Shown here piece by piece: positions 53,703 to 61,160 of a stretch of 64,000 nucleotides of DNA. Below the pieces are notes generated by a model. The model saw only the letters and a list, made by a program, of their open reading frames with translations. It was not told the DNA's origin and ran no database searches. Source of the DNA: Comamonadaceae bacterium UBA2121 (GTDB lineage: Bacteria > Pseudomonadota > Gammaproteobacteria > Burkholderiales > Burkholderiaceae_C); assembly GCA_002331385.1 (NCBI GenBank), contig DCYB01000013.1, forward strand, positions 248,001 to 312,000, given 5' to 3'. The translations under genes and the position numbers were made by a program. Position 1 is the first letter of the stretch. Each line of letters opens with the position of its first letter.

Positions 53703-54565
53703 GCGATTTTGATGAATACAAAGATAGCGTTAATAAAGGCCTGATTCGGCACGAGTATTTGATGCGGGAAGATTATCGGCAAGTTGATTTGTTGAATGCA
53801 GCAGAGGGCTCTAGGGGGGGGTGCTTGCTAACACTGCAAGATCACTTGGAGTACAAGGCGTTGCATGAATATTTCTCTGGTAATTGCCTGAAAGGATTGA
53901 AGTGTTGGAGTGGCGTCACCTCTAAGGTCAAGATTCTTCGCCAACATATGTTTCCGACAGAGCACTATCTTACTGAGGATTTGCTATGGTCAATCTTAAG
54001 CGATCATGAGGAATTTATTGATTGGTGGCGTCAAAATGAAGCTCCTTATCAAGAAGTGCAGTATCGAGGTAAGTCTAGATTGGTTGATGTTCCAACGGAT
54101 GCCATGTTCTATCGATACCAGATATGGCTTGCGTTGAATTCACGCTGGGAGGAACTTGCCAAACGATGCGAGACTATATTGGGGATGGAGTCAAAAATAA
54201 CAAAAGATCGACCTTACTTGATCGATCATCGATTCTATTTGGCATTGGCTCGTGGCGAAAAAGAGAAGATGGAAAGCATCCTTGAAGAGAAATGTACAAA
54301 GAAAAATCGAAGGATACGGGTTCGGCGGCAGTCTGGGATTACAGAGAACTTTATCGATTCATATGCGACGCTTTTTGCAAAGCTTGCTTGGCGTAACGGA
54401 TATGAGGTTGAGGTCGAAACGCCATGGATTCCCAAAGACTGGCTTCCCGTGTCTCGTGATCTGGATTACGTCGATCCGCCATGGAAGTTTTTGCAGGAGT
54501 TTGATATATGGCAGCCGTTTCCGGAACCGTGGACGAAGTTTTCCCCCAAGAAGCCCGCAGCCTGA
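53699..54565 (+). CDS. Imm49-family immunity protein
   Basis: 288 aa from ATG 53699, overlapping the toxin stop (ATGA). The mostly helical protein ends with segments typical of Imm49: LTEDLLWSILSDHEEFIDWW, YLIDHRFYLALARGEKEKMESILEE and YATLFAKLAWRNGYEVEVETPWIPKDWLPV. It would neutralise the preceding toxin by binding. The 3' end runs to within 16 bp of the first att-type repeat copy. Confidence 0.65.
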   Translation: MSDFDEYKDSVNKGLIRHEYLMREDYRQVDLLNAAEGSRGGCLLTLQDHLEYKALHEYFSGNCLKGLKCWSGVTSKVKILRQHMFPTEHYLTEDLLWSILSDHEEFIDWWRQNEAPYQEVQYRGKSRLVDVPTDAMFYRYQIWLALNSRWEELAKRCETILGMESKITKDRPYLIDHRFYLALARGEKEKMESILEEKCTKKNRRIRVRRQSGITENFIDSYATLFAKLAWRNGYEVEVETPWIPKDWLPVSRDLDYVDPPWKFLQEFDIWQPFPEPWTKFSPKKPAA

Positions 54566-54581
54566 AGGCAGTGCGGGCAAA

Positions 54582-54691
54582 TCCATGCCGAGGTTGCGGT
54601 ACATGGCACGGAAGGTCTGGGCAAGCTGGGCGCGGGTTTCCGGGTCGTGACGACGGATCCGCAGACGTTGTTTAACTAGATACGATGTATA
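54582..54691 (-). repeat. Direct repeat copy 1: xafT 5' end plus att core
   Basis: 110 bp nearly identical to 56161-56270 (two mismatches seen). Read on the minus strand it encodes YTSYLVKQRLRIRRHDPETR, then AQTFRAMYRNLGMDL, the N-terminus of the Xer activation factor, and it ends in ACTAGATACGA-TGTATA (54675-54691). This is the surviving end of an upstream tandem copy of the element. Confidence 0.85.
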
Positions 54692-54702
54692 AGTCATTAT
54701 CC
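54675..54702. repeat. Att junction of tandem elements (element-element)
   Basis: ACTAGATACGA + TGTATA + AGTCATTATCC. The left arm and core match the other site; the right arm is element DNA, not a dif XerD arm. This is what a tandem or circular element junction should look like. Confidence 0.65.
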
Positions 54703-54933
54703 ATTTCCCCTTGGATAATAATCTTCATTCGTTGTTAAAAAAATAGATTCTGACTGTCCATTAATGTTATTCACATAATCCAGTATCCGTTTGTCAGGGC
54801 GCGAATACGATTCGTCGTATATAACCAACGCGCCGCGCGAATATTTCCGCTGTGTATTAGACGCCGAGGTCACCATGGGGGGCACACCCCCCATCCCCCC
54901 ATATCGAAGCTGTTTTTCGATGAACGAGTTCAT
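54697..54933 (-). CDS. Element ORF, 78 aa
   Basis: ATG 54933 overlaps the stop of the preceding gene (ATGA). MNSFIEKQLRYGGMGG, then RKYSRGALVIYDESYSRPDKRILDYV and ESIFLTTNEDYYPRGNG. Not recognised; the ALVIYDES stretch looks like a buried strand followed by acidic residues, as in a Walker B, but no Walker A is present. Its TAA overlaps an ATG (TAATG) that begins xafT at the element-element junction. Confidence 0.5.
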   Translation of the reverse strand: MNSFIEKQLRYGGMGGVPPMVTSASNTQRKYSRGALVIYDESYSRPDKRILDYVNNINGQSESIFLTTNEDYYPRGNG

Positions 54934-55175
54934 TCAGCCTCCTCTGACTCAAGCGTCTTTGCAACGCGCATCACTTGATCGAGGTACTCATCAAGTTGCG
55001 AGGCCACGCGCTCAATTAGGCTGTTGGCGACAACTCCGTATGTCGAGACTTGGTTGGGAGAAGCCACGTCCATAGACTCGTACAAAGAGCGCAGCGCATG
55101 CGCTTCTGCGACCAGTCCGTAAAGTTCACGCCCGGAAGTTGCCAGAGTAGAAAGGCTAGAATTTTGGATAGCCAT
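54930..55175 (-). CDS. Element ORF, 81-aa helical protein
   Basis: ATG 55175 (MAIQNSSLSTLATSGRELYG). Mostly helical and acidic at the end (LDEYLDQVMRVAKTLESEEAE). It overlaps the upstream gene by 20 bp. No family recognised. Confidence 0.5.
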   Translation of the reverse strand: MAIQNSSLSTLATSGRELYGLVAEAHALRSLYESMDVASPNQVSTYGVVANSLIERVASQLDEYLDQVMRVAKTLESEEAE

Positions 55176-55341
55176 GATTGAGTGCTTCTTTCACTTGATT
55201 CTGGTTAGAGCTGTGCAGGGACGACACCCCCTGCGCAGCTCGACTAATTTCCCCGTTGTAGGGAGTGCTTGACGATGCGCCCCAAAGGGCCAGTAGAACT
55301 GCCACAGGAAGCGAGAAGAGGGCGAGGGTATAGGTGCTCAT
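55156..55341 (-). CDS. Element ORF, 61-aa single-span membrane protein
   Basis: ATG 55341 overlaps the previous stop (ATGA) and follows AAGGGGAAGG. One hydrophobic helix near the N-terminus (YTLALFSLPVAVLLALWGA), then a short polar tail. The size is compatible with a filamentous-phage minor protein, but no sequence match is claimed. Confidence 0.5.
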   Translation of the reverse strand: MSTYTLALFSLPVAVLLALWGASSSTPYNGEISRAAQGVSSLHSSNQNQVKEALNHGYPKF

Positions 55342-55598
55342 GCCTTCCCCTTGTTTGACGCCTTGCGCCTCGGTAGCCACTCATAGAAGCGCCACGTATT
55401 TGGACCGGGCTTAGGCCCTCGCTGTCCCGGCTCGATATCGGGCAATACAGGCACCATCCAGCGCCCGTCAGTGGCTTTTCTTGCGCCGATGATTCGTCCG
55501 TCATTCAGTAGTTTTGATGCCCGCTGTCGAGACACACCAAGTTGTCTGGCCAAGTGGCTAACAGGATGCGATACAAGGGGTGCAACAGTTTTAGTCAT
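55338..55598 (-). CDS. Element helix-turn-helix DNA-binding protein, 86 aa
   Basis: ATG 55598 (MTKTVAPLVSHPV). A clear HTH of the excisionase/MerR-like type: VSHLARQLGVSRQRASKLLNDGRIIGARKATDGRWMVPV, followed by a basic Pro/Gly tail (QRGPKPGPNTWRFYEWLPRRKASNKGKA). It could regulate the element or act as a directionality factor. It lies 3 bp after the xafT stop. Confidence 0.6.
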   Translation of the reverse strand: MTKTVAPLVSHPVSHLARQLGVSRQRASKLLNDGRIIGARKATDGRWMVPVLPDIEPGQRGPKPGPNTWRFYEWLPRRKASNKGKA

Positions 55599-55601
55599 TG
55601 C

Positions 55602-56183
55602 TCATCTCCCCCCGATCGGCTGTAAACCCTTGCAGGCTGGGGCTTTGCACGCAACTGAATAGCGTTGCGCAGTCTCATCCATGAGACTGTCAGGCGGTGC
55701 TACCACGCCCGCCTGACCAAGCTGGTACGCGGAGATGGCGGAGAATTTTTGAGGAGTTTGTTGCGCCGAATACAAGACCGCAGAGGCAGGCGCATCAGCA
55801 CTATAGCGTGGCTTCTCAATAACGTCTACCGAGGCGAGTTCCGCATGCGCGGCCGCAGTGCCGCGCTGGGCGCGCAACCCAACGTCCGCGCACGCAATGT
55901 TCGCCGCTCGATCATTCATGCGAGCTCGACGGATCAGCAGCGACCACCAAGAGCTGTCTGTCCCGATGAAAACACGCCCCTCAGGCGATACGAGCTTGCC
56001 GCCCAAAAAGCACCAGCCAGCCCATGAGCGACCTGGAAGCTCCATGCGGTTCATCAGGCGCAGGAGCTTGTAGGCAGCAAATGGGATGTCATGCTTGCCG
56101 GACTCCCAGTTATGTAAAGTGCGCTCGGTGACGTGAAGAAACTTCGCGCACGCAGCCAGGTCCATGCCCAGGTTGCGGTACAT
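55602..56183 (-). CDS. xafT: VC1465-family Xer recombination activation factor (XafT-like)
   Basis: 193 aa from ATG 56183. The signature MYRNLGMDLAACAKFLHVTERTLHNWESGKHDIPFAAYKLLRLMNRMELPGRSWAGW matches the family known from the V. cholerae TLC satellite phage, whose product switches on XerD-first recombination at dif. Homologous residues (QRLRIRRHDPETRAQLAQTFRA) continue in frame upstream to 56270 but have no start codon here, because a TAA occurs at the att core. The C-terminal part past residue 70 is less conserved. Confidence 0.8.
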   Translation of the reverse strand: MYRNLGMDLAACAKFLHVTERTLHNWESGKHDIPFAAYKLLRLMNRMELPGRSWAGWCFLGGKLVSPEGRVFIGTDSSWWSLLIRRARMNDRAANIACADVGLRAQRGTAAAHAELASVDVIEKPRYSADAPASAVLYSAQQTPQKFSAISAYQLGQAGVVAPPDSLMDETAQRYSVACKAPACKGLQPIGGR

Positions 56184-56270
56184 GGCACGGAAGGTCTGGG
56201 CAAGCTGGGCGCGGGTTTCCGGATCGTGACGACGGATCCGCAGACGTTGTTTAACTAGATACGATGTATA
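56161..56270 (-). repeat. Direct repeat copy 2: xafT 5' end plus att core
   Basis: Matches 54582-54691 at a fixed offset of 1,579 bp. It encodes the N-terminal part of XafT and ends in the core TGTATA. Confidence 0.85.
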
Positions 56271-56281
56271 TTATGTTTAAT
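56254..56281. repeat. dif-like attachment site (element-chromosome junction)
   Basis: ACTAGATACGA + TGTATA + TTATGTTTAAT. The 6-bp centre and the right arm match the chromosomal dif consensus (one mismatch in the XerD arm); the left arm does not match a XerC arm and equals that of the other element junction. This is the expected structure of one hybrid site after integration at dif. Confidence 0.62.
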
Positions 56282-56397
56282 CACGTATACAGCCATCAAT
56301 CGCCTTCCTCGTAGTCCAATCTCCCGACGGTCATGCCTTCCCCCTTACCCACGCAAGAGCCACGAATGTGCCACGCATGGCGGCCGTTTGTACATCG

Positions 56398-57390
56398 TCA
56401 AATTCTCTTGAGGCGCTTGCGTTTGACAGGTGCCGGCGGCTTGGCGCGTAGGCGCGTGGATCTGAGTGGGTCGATCGGGCTCGCAGCACGCGCTTCTTCG
56501 CGCGCTTTGTGCCGATCCAATTGCGCGCGTGCTTGCTGCAAGTCTTTGGACATGGCCGCGTGGGATTCCTCTTGTGTGGCTATTTGGGCTTGCAGCGTCT
56601 GGATGCGGGCGTTGGCATCTTCCTGTTGGGCGGCGGATTGCTTTTGCGCGGCAGCTAGTTGCGCTTCAGCGTGTTTGGCCGACTGGCGGGCGCGGTCGAT
56701 GTCGGTCAGGAGCCGTCGCTCCTGGGTCAAGGCGCGTTGCTCGAGGCGCTCTCGTTCCTTGCGGTGTTCTTCGTCCTTGGCTTGGGTAAATTGGCGCATG
56801 GCATCCATGGCGATGCGTTGCTTGGACAGATCGGTTCGTAGCAACTCCGCTTCGGATTCTCTGGCGCTCAGCAGGTGCCTCAACTCCTCCAACTGACGAC
56901 CGGATTGCAGAATTTGTTGGTCTTTGGCCTCGATGGCGGCCTCCAATGCGGCTGCGCGATCGGTGAATCGCCGCCGTTCTTCGTCCAGCTGGATTTGCTG
57001 TGCTGCCAACGCTTCGGCTTTGGTTTGGAGGGCTTGCTTTTCGGCGGCCACTCCAGACTCCGCGACCTCTCTAGCCGATTGAACGGCCCTGCCCCACATG
57101 GTTTTGGCAGCGCGCAAAACGGACGCGGGCAGCGCTCCGCCCCATTCGCCTGGGTCATCCAGTGTCATGGTATCGGTGGCTAGGCTCTCGCCCGGCGCGT
57201 GGAGCCGTTTGGCTAGCGATCCGTACCAGGTGTCGAGCATGGGGCCGACCGTATTGGGCGATCCACGTCCCAGATGGAGGCGGATGCGCTCAATGGTGGG
57301 CCGCTCTCCCTGCTGCAATACGGCATCCGCGGCTGCAAAAACATCTTCCATTTGAACGCCGCGAGGGCCTCTGACACTTTTCAACTGCAT
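56398..57390 (-). CDS. KfrA-like DNA-binding coiled-coil protein
   Basis: 330 aa. The N-terminal KfrA_N domain (about 10-120; VFAAADAVLQQGERPTIERIRLHLGRGSPNTVGPMLDTWY) is a helix-turn-helix, followed by about 180 residues of heptad-rich coiled coil (EERRRFTDRAAALEAAIEAKDQQIL, RERLEQRALTQERRLLTDIDRAR) and a basic tail (KPPAPVKRKRLKRI). KfrA proteins are autoregulated, long coiled-coil DNA binders of plasmids. Here it is divergent from a tyrosine recombinase gene. Confidence 0.82.
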   Translation of the reverse strand: MQLKSVRGPRGVQMEDVFAAADAVLQQGERPTIERIRLHLGRGSPNTVGPMLDTWYGSLAKRLHAPGESLATDTMTLDDPGEWGGALPASVLRAAKTMWGRAVQSAREVAESGVAAEKQALQTKAEALAAQQIQLDEERRRFTDRAAALEAAIEAKDQQILQSGRQLEELRHLLSARESEAELLRTDLSKQRIAMDAMRQFTQAKDEEHRKERERLEQRALTQERRLLTDIDRARQSAKHAEAQLAAAQKQSAAQQEDANARIQTLQAQIATQEESHAAMSKDLQQARAQLDRHKAREEARAASPIDPLRSTRLRAKPPAPVKRKRLKRI

Positions 57391-57417
57391 GACCGACTCC
57401 GTGGATAGAATTACCTA

Positions 57418-57481
57418 CGATAAATGAATATTATCGTTAGAAATTATCATAATATGTAGTATACATTACATGCTATGTAAT
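57418..57481. promoter_or_regulatory. AT-rich divergent operator region with two palindromes
   Basis: CGATAA-N7-TTATCG (57418-57436) and ATTACAT-gct-ATGTAAT (57465-57481) lie in the 111-bp gap between the kfrA-like and recombinase genes. Placement and symmetry suggest binding by the KfrA-like protein and shared control of both genes. Confidence 0.5.
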
Positions 57482-57501
57482 ATCTATTCATATTTAAACC
57501 A

Positions 57502-58569
57502 ATGAAACACCTATCTGTCCTTGGCAAGGCGTTGCCAGCCCTGGATCCGGCCCAATTGACCGAAATGGCGTCCAAAGCCGTGGATGAGTTGTTGCGCGAA
57601 GGCGAGTCCGCCAATACGCAGGCGAGTTACCGGAGCGCACTGCGTTATTGGGCTGCGTGGTATCAATTGCGGTACGGGCAAGCCATTGCCCTGCCCTTGC
57701 CCGCCAGCGTAGTGCTGCAATTCATCGTGGACCACGCGGAACGGACGACGTCGGCGGGCCTGCAGCACGAGTTACCCGAGGCGGTGGATGACTTGTTGGT
57801 TCGCCATCGATTCAAGGCCAAATACGGTCCGATGGCGCTGAGCACGTTGACGCACCGCATCTCCGTTCTCTCCAAGGCGCACGGCTTGCGCCTATTGGAC
57901 AACCCGTGCCAGGACGCCAAGGTGCGAGAGTTGCTGTCGCGCACCCGCCGTGCTTATGGCAAACGTGGCGAAACGCCGCGCAAGAAGGACGCGCTCACGC
58001 GCGAGCCGCTACTCGAAATGCTGGCCACATGCGATGGCTCTCTGCGTGGATTGCGTGACCGCGCTTTGCTGCTGTTTGCATTCGCGACGGGTGGTCGGCG
58101 GCGGTCAGAGGTGACCGGCGCGCTGATGAAGCATTTGCGTCGCACAGGCCCTGACAGCTTCGTGTATGTGCTGACGCACTCCAAGACCAATCAGTCCGCA
58201 CAGGACCGGGCGGAGAATCACAAGCCGATCGAAGGACAGGCCGCATCCGCGCTGGCCGCCTGGTTGGCCGCGGCGGACATTCGCGAAGGCTCGATTTTTC
58301 GGCAAGTGCGCAAGAACGGGCAACCGGGCGCCGCCTTGTCTCCTTCAGCGGTGCGGGACATCGTGAAGTTGCGTGCCCGCCTGGCGGGGCTGCCCGACAA
58401 CTATTCCGCGCACTCTTTGCGCTCGGGCTTTGTCACCGAGGCCGCCACGCAGAACGTTCCCATGGCGGACACAATGGCGATGACCGGCCATCGCAGCGTG
58501 GCAAGCGTGCTGGGTTACTACCGGCCCTCGGGCTTGAGCAAGGCGGCGCGGCTGCTGGATGAGGAGTGA
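57502..58569 (+). CDS. Tyrosine site-specific recombinase
   Basis: 355 aa. An N-terminal SAM-like core-binding domain (ANTQASYRSALRYWAAWYQL) precedes the catalytic domain with Arg200 (GRRRSE), Lys228 (HSKTN), H304-x-x-R307 (HSLRSG), His330 (TGHRS) and nucleophile Tyr339 or Tyr340 (LGYYRPS). All catalytic positions are present. It starts at ATG 57502. No attachment repeat could be tied to it. Confidence 0.88.
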   Translation: MKHLSVLGKALPALDPAQLTEMASKAVDELLREGESANTQASYRSALRYWAAWYQLRYGQAIALPLPASVVLQFIVDHAERTTSAGLQHELPEAVDDLLVRHRFKAKYGPMALSTLTHRISVLSKAHGLRLLDNPCQDAKVRELLSRTRRAYGKRGETPRKKDALTREPLLEMLATCDGSLRGLRDRALLLFAFATGGRRRSEVTGALMKHLRRTGPDSFVYVLTHSKTNQSAQDRAENHKPIEGQAASALAAWLAAADIREGSIFRQVRKNGQPGAALSPSAVRDIVKLRARLAGLPDNYSAHSLRSGFVTEAATQNVPMADTMAMTGHRSVASVLGYYRPSGLSKAARLLDEE

Positions 58570-58622
58570 ATGCCTTCGCCGATCACATCACAGCACATTT
58601 CTCACGCCGCCCCAGAGGTGCA

Positions 58623-59663
58623 TCAGCCGTGCGTATGCGCTTCGGAGACGTTGACGCGGGAAGTGCGCAGCCCCAGTTTCTGGATCAACCGCGCATCGTC
58701 CGATGCCTCCGGGTTGCCGGTGACGAGCAGCTTATCGCCATAGAAAATGGAGTTTGCGCCGGCCAGAAAGCACAGCGCTTGAACGGCCTCCCCCATCTGC
58801 TGGCGACCGGCCGATAGACGCACGCGCGCCTTGGGCATGGTGATGCGAGCTACGGCGATCACGCGCACGAACTCGAGCGGATCGACCGGGTCGCTGTCGG
58901 CCAGCGGCGTTCCGGGCACACGCACCAGACTGTTGATCGGCACGGATTCTGGATACGGCTGTAGATTGGCCAATTGCGCAATCAGCCCGGCGCGATGCAC
59001 TGGCGCTTCCCCCATGCCGATGATGCCGCCGCAGCACACACTGATTCCGGCCTGCCGCACGGCCTGGAGCGTATCGAGCCGATCCTGATATTGGCGCGTG
59101 CTCACCACGTCGGTGTAGTACTCGGGCGCCGTGTCCAGATTGTGGTTGTAATAGTCCAGCCCAGCGTCGCGCAGCGCTTGCGCCTGATGGGGCGCCAGCA
59201 TGCCCAGCGTTGCGCAGGTTTGCATGCCCATACCTTTCACCGCCTCGATCAGCTCGCTGACTTTTTCAATGTCACGATCTTTGGGTGCGCGCCACGCAGC
59301 GCCCATGCAGAAACGGGTGGCCCCCGCGTTCTTGGCGGCTTGAGCGGCTGCGGTCACTTCATCAACGCTCATCAGCTTCTGTGCTTTCACGCCGGTATCG
59401 AACTCGGAAGACTGCGGGCAGTAACCGCAATTTTCCGGACATCCGCCCGTTTTCACCGACAGCAGCGTTGCCAGCTCTACGTCCTGCTCAGGCCAGTGCG
59501 CCCGGTGCACGGACTGCGCGCGCCAGATCAGGTCCATGAAGGGCATGTCAAGCAATGCCTGAATGGCGTCCACGCTCCATTCGGGGCCTTGCGCTTGCGC
59601 TGCTTGCTTTTTGACCGGCGCACAAAACTGCATCGGTTGGGATTCGGGGGTGCTGGGGTTCAT
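58623..59663 (-). CDS. bioB: Biotin synthase
   Basis: 346 aa from ATG 59663, with an AAGGAG site about 10 bp upstream. Radical SAM cluster CPENCGYC has Cys75, Cys79 and Cys82; QSSEFDTGVKAQKLMSVDEV, YNHNLDTAPEYY and GIIGMGE are BioB signatures. It inserts sulphur into dethiobiotin. It is encoded alone, without other bio genes in view. Confidence 0.95.
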   Translation of the reverse strand: MNPSTPESQPMQFCAPVKKQAAQAQGPEWSVDAIQALLDMPFMDLIWRAQSVHRAHWPEQDVELATLLSVKTGGCPENCGYCPQSSEFDTGVKAQKLMSVDEVTAAAQAAKNAGATRFCMGAAWRAPKDRDIEKVSELIEAVKGMGMQTCATLGMLAPHQAQALRDAGLDYYNHNLDTAPEYYTDVVSTRQYQDRLDTLQAVRQAGISVCCGGIIGMGEAPVHRAGLIAQLANLQPYPESVPINSLVRVPGTPLADSDPVDPLEFVRVIAVARITMPKARVRLSAGRQQMGEAVQALCFLAGANSIFYGDKLLVTGNPEASDDARLIQKLGLRTSRVNVSEAHTHG

Positions 59664-59965
59664 GGTGCGCTTTCTCCTTTTCGTCGCGGACCTGCAAATG
59701 TCGGGATGCAAGCCATTGAGCGGCATTCTGAGAGCGAAAGTCCGCCAAGGGAATACCTTAGGGTGTATTTAGCGGGTATGGATTTCCTGCATCAAACATC
59801 ATTGAATTTCACGTCGAATTAGCAGCAGATAGCCGCATGTATGGTGCATGTTGGGCGACGATATAATGCGTGTCTCCAATTGCGGCGAATCGTCGCTGTT
59901 CTTCCTGCATCGTGCGGCGCTTGGGTCGCCGTGGTGGACAAAGTTAAGCGCAGATTCATACAGAC
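59664..59965. other. Intergenic region upstream of bioB
   Basis: About 300 bp with no gene recognised; should contain the bioB promoter. A BirA-type operator could not be identified. Confidence 0.4.
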
Positions 59966-59992
59966 GAAAAAATGCCCCGGCTTGCGGGGCAT
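59966..59992 (-). terminator. Rho-independent terminator of the thioesterase/VOC operon
   Basis: Read leftwards: ATGCCCCGC-aag-CCGGGGCAT followed by TTTTTT. Strong stem and T tract. Confidence 0.85.
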
Positions 59993-60047
59993 GGAATCGC
60001 ATGTGTTTACGCCGCCCAACCGTGCTGGGGCGACGTCGTTGGGCTCA

Positions 60048-60473
60048 TTAGTTTGCCTTCGGGTACAAAACCATTTGCGTGCAGCGGAACACGACGAGCG
60101 TCTTGCCCGTTTCGCGATGGGTCACCACGGCGTCCCACACTTGCGTTGCGCGCCCTTTGTGGACGACCGTGGCCACGCAATCGACCGTGCCGTCGCGCGC
60201 GGTGGAGAGGTGGTTGGACTTCAACTCGATCGTCGTGAAGCCATTTGCGCCTTCTGGCAGCATGCTGCGGCAGCCATAGCCACAGGTGGTGTCGGCCAGC
60301 GTCACCAGACTGCCGGCGTGCAGGTAGCCGTTGGGCGCCATCAGGTCCGGGCGCACCGGCATTTCGGTGTGCAGCGCGCCGTTTTCGAGTTTCACTGCGC
60401 GGATGCCGAGCAAACCGGGCAGCGATCCCTGGCTGGCCGCGTTGATGCGGTCGATGGGGTTTTCTGAAGTCAT
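60048..60473 (-). CDS. PaaI-family acyl-CoA thioesterase (hotdog fold)
   Basis: 141 aa from ATG 60473 (MTSENPIDRI). The family motif region MAPNGYLHAGSLVTLADTTCGYGC, with catalytic-type Asp, is followed by TIELKSNHLSTARDGTVDCVATVVHKGRATQVW. It is probably co-transcribed with the VOC gene upstream and ends before a strong terminator. Confidence 0.85.
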   Translation of the reverse strand: MTSENPIDRINAASQGSLPGLLGIRAVKLENGALHTEMPVRPDLMAPNGYLHAGSLVTLADTTCGYGCRSMLPEGANGFTTIELKSNHLSTARDGTVDCVATVVHKGRATQVWDAVVTHRETGKTLVVFRCTQMVLYPKAN

Positions 60474-60486
60474 GCCGATGCCGCCT

Positions 60487-60957
60487 TCAACCCAACGCGG
60501 CAATCACGTCAGCGGGGGCTTGCACCAACTCGATCAGCACGCCCTCACCAGCGATGGGGAATTCGTCGTTGCTCTTGGGGTGCAGGAAACAGATGTCATA
60601 GCCAGCAGCGCCGGGACGAATGCCGCCGGGCGCAAAACGCACGCCGTTGGCGGTGAGCCATTCGACCGCCTTGGGCAGATCATCGATCCACAGGCCGATG
60701 TGGTTCAGCGGCGTGGCGTGCACGGCGGGCTTTTTGTCGATGTCCATCGGTTGCATGATGTCCACCTCCACCTTCATCGCGCCCTTGCCCATGGCGAGGA
60801 TGTCTTCGTCCACGTTCTCGCGCTCGCTCTGGAAGGTGCCGGTCTGCTCCAGACCCAGCATGTCCACCCACAGTTTCTTCATGCGGGATTTGTCCGTGCC
60901 GCCAATCGCCACTTGCTGAATGCCCAGAACGCGAAAAGGACGTTGTTCGCTCGCCAT
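60487..60957 (-). CDS. VOC (glyoxalase-like) metalloenzyme
   Basis: 156 aa from ATG 60957 (MASEQRPFRV), with AAGGAG 9 bp upstream. Two VOC modules: FRVLGIQQVAIGGTDKSRMKKLWVDMLGLEQTGTF, and TPLNHIGLWIDDLPKAVEWLTANGVRFAP ending with the acidic ligand in GVLIELVQAP. The layout fits methylmalonyl-CoA epimerase-like or lactoylglutathione lyase-like enzymes; the reaction is not decided. Confidence 0.8.
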   Translation of the reverse strand: MASEQRPFRVLGIQQVAIGGTDKSRMKKLWVDMLGLEQTGTFQSERENVDEDILAMGKGAMKVEVDIMQPMDIDKKPAVHATPLNHIGLWIDDLPKAVEWLTANGVRFAPGGIRPGAAGYDICFLHPKSNDEFPIAGEGVLIELVQAPADVIAALG

Positions 60958-61160
60958 TGAAAAGTACTCCTTGTGCTGTCGATGTGGGTTCGAGGGTGTC
61001 GCCCCGCACGCCGTGTGGCGAGGCAGATCATTCCCGAATGCGAAACCTTGATTGTGCAGCGCAACGCGGCCCGTTGTGCGCAGTTTTGTCACATGAGCGT
61101 CTCGATGGTCACGCGCCGCGCCCAAGTGCGGCCCTATGCATGAGCCGCTTCACGAGCCCA

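Larger units (their letters stand above)
54692..56270 (-). mobile_element. Minimal Xer-exploiting integrative element (IMEX-like), about 1.58 kb
   Basis: The unit between the two TGTATA cores is 1,579 bp. It carries five tightly packed or overlapping leftward genes: xafT, a helix-turn-helix protein, a one-helix membrane protein, an 81-aa helical protein and a 78-aa protein. Cores are flanked by the same left arm (ACTAGATACGA). The right copy is followed by TTATGTTTAAT, one base from the consensus dif XerD arm TTATGTTAAAT. No integrase, replication initiator or Zot gene is present, so integration would rely on host XerC/XerD. Confidence 0.72.

Noticed and set aside
54535..54620. Internal-deletion version of XafT read across 54697 to 54359
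   Set aside because: After GMDL the frame enters antisense of the Imm49 gene; the short GGKL similarity to the intact XafT is probably chance.
57440..57470. dif-like sequence in the kfrA-recombinase gap (AATTATCATAATATGTA)
   Set aside because: One arm resembles an inverted XerD arm, but the centre and other arm do not fit; better explained as AT-rich operator DNA.
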